Shown piece by piece: positions 38,111 to 47,903 of a DNA stretch of 64,000 nt. Position 1 is the stretch's first letter, and each line of letters begins with the position of its first letter. The stretch spans positions 1 to 64,000 of the forward strand of contig NZ_PFXK01000007.1 in the NCBI RefSeq assembly GCF_002812955.1, in the 5' to 3' direction. The position numbers were made by a program, and so were the translations under genes. The notes below the pieces were generated by a model. It did not search any database, had not been told where the DNA came from, and was given only the letters and a program-made list of their open reading frames with translations. Source of the DNA: Vibrio sp. HA2012. Its GTDB lineage: Bacteria; Pseudomonadota; Gammaproteobacteria; Enterobacterales; Vibrionaceae.

Positions 38111-39026
38111 TACTTGCTCCTTCATCGCTCTCTTCGACAGGAGTCTGCAATATTTCACTTTCGCCTTTAAATCCTTCTACCGCTTCTTTCACCTGCATCT
38201 GGCGATCTTCATTCGGCCAGATAAGCAGCAGATAACGGAGCCGGTCAAACTCGACAACGGGTTTGGCTGTAATCGTTGCGAACTGTCTGCGGTTATCGTT
38301 ATCCACATCGGATACATAAGCCACCGGATAGCCTTCCGGGTACACCCCGCCCAGACCGGAAGTCACCAACAGATCACCCTGCTGTACATCGGTACTCAGC
38401 GGAATATGTTCCAGATAAATGGAGTCGATATCGCCGTTGCCGGAGGCAATCACCCGAATATCATTACGGATCACCTGCACCGGAATCGAGTTGTTGGAAT
38501 CCACCAGCAACAGTACCCGGGAGTTGTGCGCACCAACAAAGGTGACCTGACCGACGATGCCTTTTTCGTTGATCACCGGCTGGCCGAGATACACACCGTC
38601 GGTATGCCCTTTATCAATCACCACCTGATGCCGGTAAGGGGAAGAATCGACCGCCATCACCTCGGTTACGACCTTTTTCTCATCCCGGACAAAAGGAGAG
38701 TCAAGCAGCTTACGCAGGCGCTGGTTCTCTTCACGGTACTGATCCAGCAGGCCGACATCGCTTTTCAGACGCAGGATCTCCCGCTTGAGCACGGCATTGC
38801 TTTCCATCAACTGAGCCCGGGAGTTCAGCTGTTCGTACATACCGTCGAACATAGTACGGGGAAGATCGGCCAGATACTGGATCGGCGCAACGGCCGTATT
38901 CAGTACATAACGCACACCGGAGAACGCATCTAAACGACTATCAGCCAGCATTAAGCTGGCTGAAAACAGAATAGAAAGAGTAAGACGCAGTTGCAGCGAC
39001 GGACCGCTGCCAAAAATGGGTTTCAT
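38103..39026 (-). CDS. mreC: Rod shape-determining protein MreC
   Basis: MreC spans the inner membrane and links MreB to the cell wall synthases RodA/PBP2. The 307-residue protein has a short cytoplasmic start (KPIFGSGPSLQLRL), one membrane helix (about 14-30), a coiled coil (about 60-110, ending LRKLLDSPFV) and the MreC beta-barrel core with GVYLGQPVINEKGIVGQV and GDLLVTSGLGGVYPEGYPVA. A charged C-terminal tail follows. It is 33 bases after mreB. Confidence 0.95.
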   Translation of the reverse strand: MKPIFGSGPSLQLRLTLSILFSASLMLADSRLDAFSGVRYVLNTAVAPIQYLADLPRTMFDGMYEQLNSRAQLMESNAVLKREILRLKSDVGLLDQYREENQRLRKLLDSPFVRDEKKVVTEVMAVDSSPYRHQVVIDKGHTDGVYLGQPVINEKGIVGQVTFVGAHNSRVLLLVDSNNSIPVQVIRNDIRVIASGNGDIDSIYLEHIPLSTDVQQGDLLVTSGLGGVYPEGYPVAYVSDVDNDNRRQFATITAKPVVEFDRLRYLLLIWPNEDRQMQVKEAVEGFKGESEILQTPVEESDEGASNE

Positions 39027-39059
39027 CGCAACCCCCCGGTCTTATCTCTCAGACAAAGG

Positions 39060-40182
<1,123 letters not shown>

Positions 40183-40283
40183 CGACGTAAACATGGGGTT
40201 AATCTCGCTTTTTATTGCAGAATCTTAACTTTCACCCGGAAAACCGGTGCTTACCGGGCAAAACTGGCACTCACGGTCTGCCG

Positions 40284-43200
40284 TTATTCCAACTGCTCCG
40301 TCCACCAGATAATTCGGTCACTGCCCCGGTAAATACCAAACTGAACGGTCGCATCCGGATCATCGTCAGCGGCATCTATCTCACCACTGCCGTCACTGTC
40401 ATAAGGAAGCAGCCACGGCATCGTGTCCAGATTGGCAGTCACCGTAAAGATGCCCTGATTACCGCTACCCGGCGCAGAGTAAGAAAGATAGCCTTCCCCC
40501 CCGTTTCCGTTCGGCTGCTGGCCGATCGAGGCCTCTGTAGTACCGCTGCCGACAGTAATGGAATCAAAACTTTGTATCTCTGAGTCCGTTTTGAACACTA
40601 ATGTGTTGTAGCTGAGATTGGTGCATTGATCCTCGGTATTCAGGGTAAAGTTACCATCCAGATAATACTCGGTACGCGCCATTCCCTGCAGCGGGTTGGT
40701 TTCCGGGCCATAGGTATCTTCCAGCACCAGACGTCCCCAACGGTGGTTATGGGTGGTAACCGGCGTAGCAAAAGAGAATCCGGCACAACTACTGTCGCTG
40801 GCATTTTCCCGGAAACAGATACCGTCACTGTCATCGAGATCTGCGGCAGACAGACTTAATACAATATTATCGTCCAAAGGCTCACGCGCATCTGCCAATT
40901 TGACATAGCCCATTTGGACGCCATCAAGCGTCACTGTTCTTGCCTGTGTAGCATCGTAATTACTAACCGTGACACTCTCATCACTATCACTGGAGACTTC
41001 TTCAACGGTAAGTGTCGATGTCGATGACGCATAACTCCGTCCATCCCAGTCGTCAGGCGCATATTTCCACCAGCCATCCATCTGATAATTATGGGTTTCT
41101 GTTCCTCCTGCCGACATACCGCTTACAGCTAATTCCGGTGAGCTGATAAAACTCAGTGGCTGACTAAGATAAGAGAAATCGCCACAAGCATCACTGATAT
41201 CCAGCGTGTTACCAGTTACCGACAGATAATCCGGAGTAAAGCGGCTGATGGTGACGGTTTCGGAATCTTGCGGATAATCGGCGCCTTCAATCGTATACTT
41301 TTTACCGGCAGCAACCTCAACCGTTATCGAACCCACTTCATCGTAGCTGGTTGTCAGCGTGTTTGCCGCACCAGTGGCCGGAACATGGTCGTATAAGTAC
41401 ACGCCCTCAGTATCCGGATCCTTGCTTAAATCACCTTCTGCAAAATCCCCCAGAACGCCACTCGACGGCTGATCCAATCGCGAAGTGATCTGCATATCCG
41501 TCTGTGAGTAGTTAGGGGTCACCACATTCCCCTCTCCATATGCGGTAACCGTAAGATCAAACTCGGCTCCGGCTTCGGTAAATACGCCACTGGTTCGGGC
41601 TGAATTTGCATATCCTCTGGAGGTATCTCTTGGATTAGATGCCGCGGCTATCTTCAGGTACTTAGGCACACTGACAAAGCTGTCCGAACCTTTCAGGGTT
41701 AAACCGTCATAGTCACCACTGCCGACAAATTGGGCATTAAGCTCTAACTGACCGGCATCCGGATACGTCACATAAAAACTGGCCTGACTGTTCTCTTCTT
41801 CATCAAACACCAGTGCATGGGTGGACGGCGCATTTTCGTCGTTGCTGACGGGGTCATAAGTGCCGTTTTCCGTACGGCTGACCGAGATAACCGGAGCGCC
41901 CAATATTAAATCCGCATCCGGCGTGATATAACTGCTCCATAACTGCACATCTGCATCACCATCAACACTGAGAGCTTCACACTGTGCAGGGTTAGCATCT
42001 GCTGTGGTAACTGCCTGAATCGTCCCTTTCGTACCCGTGCTATTGGCCACCATATCCGCTACTGTCACAATAAAGCCGGTGTCGGAGAAAATAATGTCAC
42101 ACTCGCTGGTTGAGAACGTACCGTCACCATTGCTGTCGCAGCGTGTTTCTGCGGTATGCGTCCCCAGCGTCAGTGTTCCGGCACTATGACTGCGCAGAGA
42201 TACCGTAGCCTTTCCGGTCATCGTCAGTTCATTGCCGCTGACATTGGTGCCGCTCCAGGTAACGTCAGCACTTGGGGTCAGCGCTACGGTGATTTCCTGC
42301 TCAAATTCGGATGAACAGTCATCATCGGCACAAGCAGTAATGGTCAGTTCTTCGGGGTTACACACAACCCCGCTGCCGCTGTGACTGATCCGAATATGAT
42401 CAACGGTCGTGTTATATTTAGTCGCACAGATCTTAAAGTTGTCAATCTCATGGATATTGTTGTACAGGCCGGTAGAGCCGGTGACAGAAAAGTAGAAGCT
42501 GTCAGGCGCGTCATCCTGATTCGGGAATTTATCGGTATCCCGGATATCCACCGGTTCGATAATTTCTACCCAGTCACCGTCATCAATCTTCCGGTACACA
42601 CTTAAATCAGATAATCCCGCTTCCCGGGAATCGATAATCACCTTATATCGATGTACAGGGTGATCATTAAAACCATCGTTATCAACAGAAACCTCTTGTG
42701 TTTCTGTCCAGCAATTCCATCCCCACCAATTGCACTTTACCACTTCCTGTAACGCTGTGGTTTCATCAATCAGATAATCTGAATTATGCGCAGCAAAAGA
42801 GTAGCCCATCAGATAGCGGTAGCCTTCGGTTCCGCTGCCGGAGCCCCGAACCGCAATAGACTGTGGCGTCTGCCCCGGATCATCCCCTCTGATTTCCGGG
42901 CTGCCTTGACTAGAGAAATTACCAAATTCGTCGAGGCCGATACCCAGCCAACCACCAGCGAAACCGTCGATATCGGCGGTTCCATCTCCATTTTCATCTT
43001 TTGCACCGTAACCTAACGGCCCGCCGAATGCCCCAGCCTTAGGAGTAACTTCTGCATTCGATAGCACCACAGCAATACCGTCGGCACCGGTCTGATCCGT
43101 TGTGTCATAGGCAAATTGATCAAACTCGATTTCTACCCGGTAGTTATCCGCCGGGAACTGGCGCGTATAAGTCACGGAAGTCGCCTCATAGTCTTTATTC

Positions 43201-44276
43201 TCGGTTAGCCTTAACCGACCGTTCACGACCTGAGGTTTAAAATAGGTTGTTCCTGCCGAGGATAATATCCAGTCATCAGAGGATAAGGGGGAATTAAAAT
43301 CGTAATAGGAACAGCCGGGATCAGGGTCGACAGAACCAGCGGTACTGCCGTTAATGACAGAGCCGGAACCGATAACCAGATAGCCGGCATTCACATTACC
43401 GTTAATGGTGCCGCCCTGTATTTTCAGATCATCATCAACATAGACATAACCGGTAATGGTGACCGAGTTAGAAATATTCATATTGTCACCGACATAAATA
43501 TCGCCAGTGACGGATGCCGACCCGGAAATGCCGAAGTCGTCTTTAACGTAAATATCGCCGGTAATGGCCGACTCATTTGACATGCTCAGGTCAGAAAGTG
43601 CCCTTACCGTTAATGAGCTGCCTTCCGGAGTGACCATTTTTGCGTACGAATCTAACTCAGAATCATTTTTCAGTACGATGACGACATCACCACTGATATT
43701 AATCGTTGAGGTATTGGTTAAGTCGAGTGATTCGATCCAGTAGGTTCCGGAATTGAAGGTAACAACACTTTCATTGCTCAACTCCAATGAACCGATCCAG
43801 TATTCGTCTCTCTGCGGGAACGTGATATTACAGGTGTTACTTAGCCGGATATCGTCATAATCCCTTTCTCCACTGGAAAGGGTATAGTTTCCGGAATCGC
43901 ACCGGATATCATCACCATGACTATTGTAGTAAAAGCTATTATCGTCAATATCGATAGATACATAGTCATCATCAGAATCTGCTGAAACGGTCTGATCACC
44001 GGTAATAACACAGCCTGCATACCCGTCATTACCGTCATCACAGGCAGAAGGGTTCCACCAGATGCTGTTTTCCGTACTACAGAAGTCGACATCTTCACCT
44101 TCTGTACCGTTCACTTCCCCGCCTTCAACCCGTAGAACCGAACAGTCTGATTTGCCGTAGGGATGTCCCTGAATAACTCCGGAGAATAACTCGGTGGTCG
44201 CACTATCGGAATACAACCCCGCGGCGGCATTAAAAGACACCAATAAGATCAAAAATAACCATTTACAGATCGTCAT
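40284..44276 (-). CDS. mshQ: MSHA biogenesis protein MshQ, large secreted or surface protein
   Basis: MshQ is the largest protein of the cluster (1330 residues) and has no known enzymatic role; by position and architecture it may be a pilus-tip or surface adhesin, comparable to PilY1 in other pili, but this is inference. It has a signal peptide (about 1-20) without a prepilin motif. Residues about 150-325 consist of short repeats such as SVTGDIYVGDNMNIS, suggesting a beta-helix. Residues about 330-640 resemble a lectin-like (concanavalin A/LamG) domain with GADGIAVVLSN. Ig-like beta-rich repeats follow and the C-terminal part resembles DUF6701. Its start overlaps the mshP stop by 4 bases. Confidence 0.88.
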   Translation of the reverse strand: MTICKWLFLILLVSFNAAAGLYSDSATTELFSGVIQGHPYGKSDCSVLRVEGGEVNGTEGEDVDFCSTENSIWWNPSACDDGNDGYAGCVITGDQTVSADSDDDYVSIDIDDNSFYYNSHGDDIRCDSGNYTLSSGERDYDDIRLSNTCNITFPQRDEYWIGSLELSNESVVTFNSGTYWIESLDLTNTSTINISGDVVIVLKNDSELDSYAKMVTPEGSSLTVRALSDLSMSNESAITGDIYVKDDFGISGSASVTGDIYVGDNMNISNSVTITGYVYVDDDLKIQGGTINGNVNAGYLVIGSGSVINGSTAGSVDPDPGCSYYDFNSPLSSDDWILSSAGTTYFKPQVVNGRLRLTENKDYEATSVTYTRQFPADNYRVEIEFDQFAYDTTDQTGADGIAVVLSNAEVTPKAGAFGGPLGYGAKDENGDGTADIDGFAGGWLGIGLDEFGNFSSQGSPEIRGDDPGQTPQSIAVRGSGSGTEGYRYLMGYSFAAHNSDYLIDETTALQEVVKCNWWGWNCWTETQEVSVDNDGFNDHPVHRYKVIIDSREAGLSDLSVYRKIDDGDWVEIIEPVDIRDTDKFPNQDDAPDSFYFSVTGSTGLYNNIHEIDNFKICATKYNTTVDHIRISHSGSGVVCNPEELTITACADDDCSSEFEQEITVALTPSADVTWSGTNVSGNELTMTGKATVSLRSHSAGTLTLGTHTAETRCDSNGDGTFSTSECDIIFSDTGFIVTVADMVANSTGTKGTIQAVTTADANPAQCEALSVDGDADVQLWSSYITPDADLILGAPVISVSRTENGTYDPVSNDENAPSTHALVFDEEENSQASFYVTYPDAGQLELNAQFVGSGDYDGLTLKGSDSFVSVPKYLKIAAASNPRDTSRGYANSARTSGVFTEAGAEFDLTVTAYGEGNVVTPNYSQTDMQITSRLDQPSSGVLGDFAEGDLSKDPDTEGVYLYDHVPATGAANTLTTSYDEVGSITVEVAAGKKYTIEGADYPQDSETVTISRFTPDYLSVTGNTLDISDACGDFSYLSQPLSFISSPELAVSGMSAGGTETHNYQMDGWWKYAPDDWDGRSYASSTSTLTVEEVSSDSDESVTVSNYDATQARTVTLDGVQMGYVKLADAREPLDDNIVLSLSAADLDDSDGICFRENASDSSCAGFSFATPVTTHNHRWGRLVLEDTYGPETNPLQGMARTEYYLDGNFTLNTEDQCTNLSYNTLVFKTDSEIQSFDSITVGSGTTEASIGQQPNGNGGEGYLSYSAPGSGNQGIFTVTANLDTMPWLLPYDSDGSGEIDAADDDPDATVQFGIYRGSDRIIWWTEQLE

Positions 44277-44701
44277 TGCCTAATCCCCACTTCGATCACC
44301 CGCTGGTAGCTGGTTCCTCCGGCAGAACAGGTGCCGGAGCCGGTTAGTTTGTATACCTGAGTCCCGGCATCCAGCACTCCGAGGGCAGAGCAATTGACCT
44401 CTGCACTGCACTGGTTTAATCCGGTTCCGGAAAAACTGACACTTCTTTTGCCATCATAACAACTGCCGCTACTGCTCAGATAAAAATCACTGATATCCAT
44501 CTGCAGTGCTGAACGAGCCGCCATATCGGCTCGGGTACCCAGTACTTCCCCCACCAGTTGCGCACTGGCCTTCTGCTGGTTACGGTTGGCAGCCAGCCCC
44601 AGAAAGCCAAGGACAATAATGGCAAACAGGATGGTTATCAGAGCAACCCCCTGCTGGGTTCGATGGATTGACAGCCTACGGCGTGTTGTGAATAAGCACA
44701 T
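44273..44701 (-). CDS. mshP: MSHA minor pilin-like protein MshP
   Basis: This 142-residue protein has a basic leader (about 18 residues) and then VALITILFAIIVLGFLGLAA, like a type IV prepilin, but the fifth mature residue is Thr instead of the usual Glu. This resembles the tip pseudopilin GspK and PilX-type proteins, which also lack Glu5. Four later cysteines could form disulfides. The ATG at 44701 is preferred over a TTG three codons upstream. It overlaps mshO by 26 bases and mshQ by 4. Confidence 0.85.
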   Translation of the reverse strand: MCLFTTRRRLSIHRTQQGVALITILFAIIVLGFLGLAANRNQQKASAQLVGEVLGTRADMAARSALQMDISDFYLSSSGSCYDGKRSVSFSGTGLNQCSAEVNCSALGVLDAGTQVYKLTGSGTCSAGGTSYQRVIEVGIRQ

Positions 44702-45455
44702 TATGATCAAACCTCAGTGTTTCACCGATATTATCATCCGTAAACTCCAGTACCATTTTTACCTGAGCATTGCGCTGCAATCCTGCTGTCGCGGCGGTAA
44801 AACTCACGTCACTAATACTGTCCGCCATAGGTATGCCGGTTACCGAAAATTTATCGTTGCCCAGACCATAGCCTTTATACAGTAGTATCTGAGACCCTAC
44901 CTTACAGTAAGCTTTCGGATTATCATAGAGATACAATCGTTTGGCGGGAGATGACGCAGGAAATGAGTGAGAAGCCGAAAGTGTTACATCCACCATGCTT
45001 GTGCTGCTTCCCGCCGAAAAAGAAACCGCTTCTTTTACTGTTACCACACTGGAATCAGAGCTAATACTTGCAGCGTACAGCTCTGAGGTATCAAGAGGGT
45101 AGATAACCAGACGATCATCCGCCTCCAGCGATGCTTCAGGCAGGATCCGGATCTCAGTGTCAGCTTCCGGTGCAACAGGAATTGTCTCGTAGATGGCGGT
45201 ATTTTTAATCGGCAGCCATTCAATACAGGTATTAGACTCGGAAATGCGTACGCTGCCCGGTACGGCGTTTCTCAGCTCTTTCAGCATGCGGTCGGTAATA
45301 AAGCGCCCTTTCTGCGCCAGCGCTTCCCGGGCGGTGGTATCCACATAGATATTCATCCCCTGCCCGACAATATTGCCGAACGAAAGACCAACGATGCCCA
45401 GCAGCACAATCACCAATACCATTTCTATCAGGGTAAAACCCGAGGTTCTGCGCAT
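44676..45455 (-). CDS. mshO: MSHA minor pilin MshO
   Basis: This 259-residue prepilin has a 6-residue leader and class IVa cleavage site (MRRTSG then FTLIEMVLVIVLLGIVGL), with Glu5 present. It is the longest minor pilin here, comparable to GspJ/PilW-type pilins. A frame starting at 45566 is rejected since it would place 37 unrelated residues before the leader. Its ATG shares one base with the mshD stop (TGATG). Confidence 0.9.
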   Translation of the reverse strand: MRRTSGFTLIEMVLVIVLLGIVGLSFGNIVGQGMNIYVDTTAREALAQKGRFITDRMLKELRNAVPGSVRISESNTCIEWLPIKNTAIYETIPVAPEADTEIRILPEASLEADDRLVIYPLDTSELYAASISSDSSVVTVKEAVSFSAGSSTSMVDVTLSASHSFPASSPAKRLYLYDNPKAYCKVGSQILLYKGYGLGNDKFSVTGIPMADSISDVSFTAATAGLQRNAQVKMVLEFTDDNIGETLRFDHNVLIHNTP

Positions 45456-45988
45456 CAGAAGTTCCCCCGGTAAGCAGTAAACGGATACGCTTGCCCGGAT
45501 GGATCGGTAATGATGACTTCCACCCGTTTGTAGTTCCCCACACTGCCGTCTGGGCTGCCATCCCAATCCGCATCGTAAAAGACACTGATACTGGCCTGAT
45601 AATTAGGATACTGATCGCCTAAATCCGTCCCCAATACATCAGCAATATCACCGCTCATGCCATTAAAATCATCGACGTCATTGAATGTTTCCCGGCCGCT
45701 TTCACCGCTCTCTTTGCCCAGTGTCGCCGAGCAGGCTTCCCCTTCGCTGCTGCCGCATTCCGGCAGTCCGCCGTTCGGGCCGCTGTGTTCATCATAATTA
45801 CGCCCCAGCACTTCATCCATCACGGCACGTCCAAGCTCAGCGGCTTTAACGGCGTAGATCTGTTCAGCGGATTGCTTCGAGCGCGGATAGAGGCTCATGG
45901 TCAGGGTCAGGATGGCAAAGGCGGCAATAATCATAGCCAGGATCAGTTCGATCAGGGTAAATCCGCGGGATGACTTAATTACACGCAT
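45455..45988 (-). CDS. mshD: MSHA minor pilin MshD
   Basis: This 177-residue prepilin has leader MRVIKSSRG followed by FTLIELILAMIIAAFAILT, with Glu5. Two cysteine pairs lie in the globular domain. GAGGGG lies upstream of the ATG at 45988; the frame extends to 46120 but that part overlaps mshC and lacks a leader. It overlaps the mshC end by 14 bases. Confidence 0.9.
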   Translation of the reverse strand: MRVIKSSRGFTLIELILAMIIAAFAILTLTMSLYPRSKQSAEQIYAVKAAELGRAVMDEVLGRNYDEHSGPNGGLPECGSSEGEACSATLGKESGESGRETFNDVDDFNGMSGDIADVLGTDLGDQYPNYQASISVFYDADWDGSPDGSVGNYKRVEVIITDPSGQAYPFTAYRGNF

Positions 45989-46466
45989 GGATATACCCCT
46001 CGGTTTCAATACAGATTTTGGTCTGGTCGTCGCCACGGATGGTAATTTCACAGCCGCCGCCGGTGCACTGCGTGGCTCGTCCCAGACTGTCGAAATCCAG
46101 ATACGGACTGGCATCGTCACTGGTCAGCGACAGGGTGACTCCCTGCTCTGAGGTGATGTCAACCAGAGTAGCATCCTCCGTTGAAGAAAATGCGGCGTCA
46201 CAGGAGCCGGCATCGGCATCCAGGCTGATCTGCTGTGCCCGGCTGGTACTCATCAGCCAGCGGTTGCATTTCCCGCTGCGGTTCATCGCCCGGATCTGAG
46301 TAAGACGCAGGGAACTAAGCAGCTCGTTCTGTACGCTGTAGGCGGCGACACCGGAAACACCAAACAGACGGGGAGCAGCATAAACGGAAAGGATACCGAG
46401 AAGAATAATCACGACCACCAGTTCAACCAGCGTAAAGCCTGTCTGCTGTTGTGATCGTCGGGTCAT
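45975..46466 (-). CDS. mshC: MSHA minor pilin MshC
   Basis: This 163-residue prepilin has leader MTRRSQQQTG and FTLVELVVVIILLGILSVYAAP, with Glu5. It resembles GspH/FimT-type minor pilins. An AGAGG ribosome binding site lies before the ATG. It is the first gene after mshA, separated from it by 125 bases that contain three hairpins, so expression of mshC and later genes is likely lower than that of mshA. Confidence 0.9.
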   Translation of the reverse strand: MTRRSQQQTGFTLVELVVVIILLGILSVYAAPRLFGVSGVAAYSVQNELLSSLRLTQIRAMNRSGKCNRWLMSTSRAQQISLDADAGSCDAAFSSTEDATLVDITSEQGVTLSLTSDDASPYLDFDSLGRATQCTGGGCEITIRGDDQTKICIETEGYIHACN

Positions 46467-46488
46467 AAATAACCTCTTAAAGGGAGGA

Positions 46489-46582
46489 GGTACGCCCCAG
46501 GCGGAGCGTACCGCTTTTATTTTTAAGCGACACCTTAGCTAGGGTGCCGCTCTTTATAGATTCCCACGCCGGGCGTGGGAAT
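46489..46582 (-). terminator. Three tandem hairpins between mshA and mshC
   Basis: Reading the minus strand from mshA: first ATTCCCACGCC/GGCGTGGGAAT (46560-46582), an 11-bp stem around a single central base; then AGCGGCACC/GGTGTCGCT (arms 46543-46551 and 46526-46534), perfect in minus-strand RNA only if one G-U pair is allowed; then GGTACGCTCC/GGGGCGTACC (46489-46512) with a 4-base GCCT loop and one G-U pair. No long T-run follows. They probably stabilise the mshA mRNA or cut down read-through into mshC. Confidence 0.75.
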
Positions 46583-46591
46583 AGGAGTAGA

Positions 46592-47089
46592 TTAACAACC
46601 TGTACTTACAACTGAATAAGTTGGTTCGGTCACTGTGCTAGAATCTTTATCCAGTGCATATGAAACATAGCAAGCGCCAGTAGTTACATCAGATGCAGCT
46701 GTTGTTGTCTTCCCATCATCAAAAATGATGTAGTAAATATCATCACCAACTACAGCTTCCATATCACCAGTTGTAGTCATTGCAGCACCAATACCTGCTG
46801 CTGTTGCAAGTGGATATCCGTTGTGAGTTGGAATTTCAGTTGATGAATCAAGAGTTACACTTGGGCCACTTGTTGCAGCATAAGCTGTCTTGTCTTCACC
46901 ATCCATTGCAGACTTAGCATATACGATACCAGCAGCACCTTGCATTGCTCCCTGTACACCTTCCAATGCAGCAGCACGCGCATCACCCTGCATATTTAAA
47001 AACTTAGGAGCCGCTGTTACTGCCAGAATGCCCAGAATTACAATCACCACTACAAGTTCAATCAGGGTGAAACCGCCTTGTTTTTTCAT
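46592..47089 (-). CDS. mshA: MSHA major pilin MshA
   Basis: MshA is the main subunit of the mannose-sensitive haemagglutinin pilus, used for surface attachment. The 165-residue prepilin has a 6-residue leader (MKKQGG) and FTLIELVVVIVILGILAVTA, with Glu5; mature MshA has 159 residues. Two cysteines near the C-terminus (TGACYVSYA and STGC) form the expected disulfide loop. After the first 30 codons the gene uses many A- and T-ending codons (ACA, GCA, GTA, TCA), unlike the GC-ending codons of mshB and mshC. It has a 240-base upstream gap and hairpins downstream, consistent with separate strong expression. Confidence 0.93.
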   Translation of the reverse strand: MKKQGGFTLIELVVVIVILGILAVTAAPKFLNMQGDARAAALEGVQGAMQGAAGIVYAKSAMDGEDKTAYAATSGPSVTLDSSTEIPTHNGYPLATAAGIGAAMTTTGDMEAVVGDDIYYIIFDDGKTTTAASDVTTGACYVSYALDKDSSTVTEPTYSVVSTGC

Positions 47090-47329
47090 AAATAAAACTC
47101 TCTATTCTTATATAGTTAAAACTATTGCAGCCGCAGCGGCTGCGTTTGTGTGGTCTCACGACCTTAATTCACACTATTCAGCTAGCCAAATGTTGATGTG
47201 GTAAATAGACAACCGAACCATAATAACTGATCGTTATTACCGTTCTGTGTGCTTATAAACGCATCTATTATCGCCGTTCTGATAGACAACTCAAGTACTC
47301 TTTAATAAAAAGTGAGCCTGTAAAGTAAA
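47090..47329 (-). promoter_or_regulatory. mshB-mshA intergenic region with hairpin in the mshA leader
   Basis: No gene is seen in these 240 bases. A stem of 7 bp (GCAGCCG/CGGCTGC, 47127-47143, 3-base loop) lies about 40 bases before the mshA start, next to the AT-rich palindrome at 47112-47125. The length of the gap points to a separate mshA promoter; I cannot identify its boxes with confidence. Confidence 0.5.
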
Positions 47330-47872
47330 TTAATTCAGTTGTACCGTCACCCTGCCGGTGGTGACATCATAGGTAAATGTATGCGCACTGCCGACCTGTG
47401 AATACAGGCAGGTATTACTGCCGCCTGCTTCTGCCGTATATTTCGCGTCAGTGCTGTCGGCGGATGCCAGTACCACCACCGGCGGATTCTGCAACAGCTC
47501 TTCCATCAGGTTCAGGCAGGACGTATCCGTCACCGAGGTTGCTGCCGCACCGGTGCGCACAATATCAATCGGATAGCCGTCACGGAAACCGGTACTGGTG
47601 CTGCCGCTGGTGGACTGGGTCAGCAGAAAATCCACACCGTCATAGGTCACCACATTCTGCCCGCCGGTATTGGTCGGACGCCCTTCGGCCTCCCACTGAG
47701 CACGGGCAGACAACACCGCCGTGGCAAAGCCCCCGGCTACCCCTTCCACACTGGCTTTTTTCGCTTCATCCGTCACTTCCAGAAACTTCGGCAACGCCGC
47801 GGCGGCCAGAATGCCCAGAATAACGATCACCACCACCAGTTCAACCAGCGAGAAACCCGACTGTTTTTTCAT
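47330..47872 (-). CDS. mshB: MSHA pilin MshB
   Basis: This 180-residue prepilin, a paralogue of MshA, has MKKQSG followed by FSLVELVVVIVILGILAAAALP with Glu5, then the MshA/B-type segment KKASVEGVAGGFATAVLSARAQWEAEGRP. Two cysteines lie in the C-terminal half. An earlier in-frame ATG at 47899, 4 bases after mshF, would give a 15-residue leader; the shorter leader matches MshA, so 47872 is used, with moderate confidence. Codon use is GC-ending, in contrast with mshA. Confidence 0.9.
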   Translation of the reverse strand: MKKQSGFSLVELVVVIVILGILAAAALPKFLEVTDEAKKASVEGVAGGFATAVLSARAQWEAEGRPTNTGGQNVVTYDGVDFLLTQSTSGSTSTGFRDGYPIDIVRTGAAATSVTDTSCLNLMEELLQNPPVVVLASADSTDAKYTAEAGGSNTCLYSQVGSAHTFTYDVTTGRVTVQLN

Positions 47873-47903
47873 GCTTTTACCTGCTCTGCTTTTATTCATT
47901 ACA

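Noticed and set aside
47090..47329. Sigma-54 promoter before mshA
   Set aside because: No TGGCAC-N5-TTGC-like pair is present in the gap; other type IV pilin genes use sigma-54 but this is not supported here.
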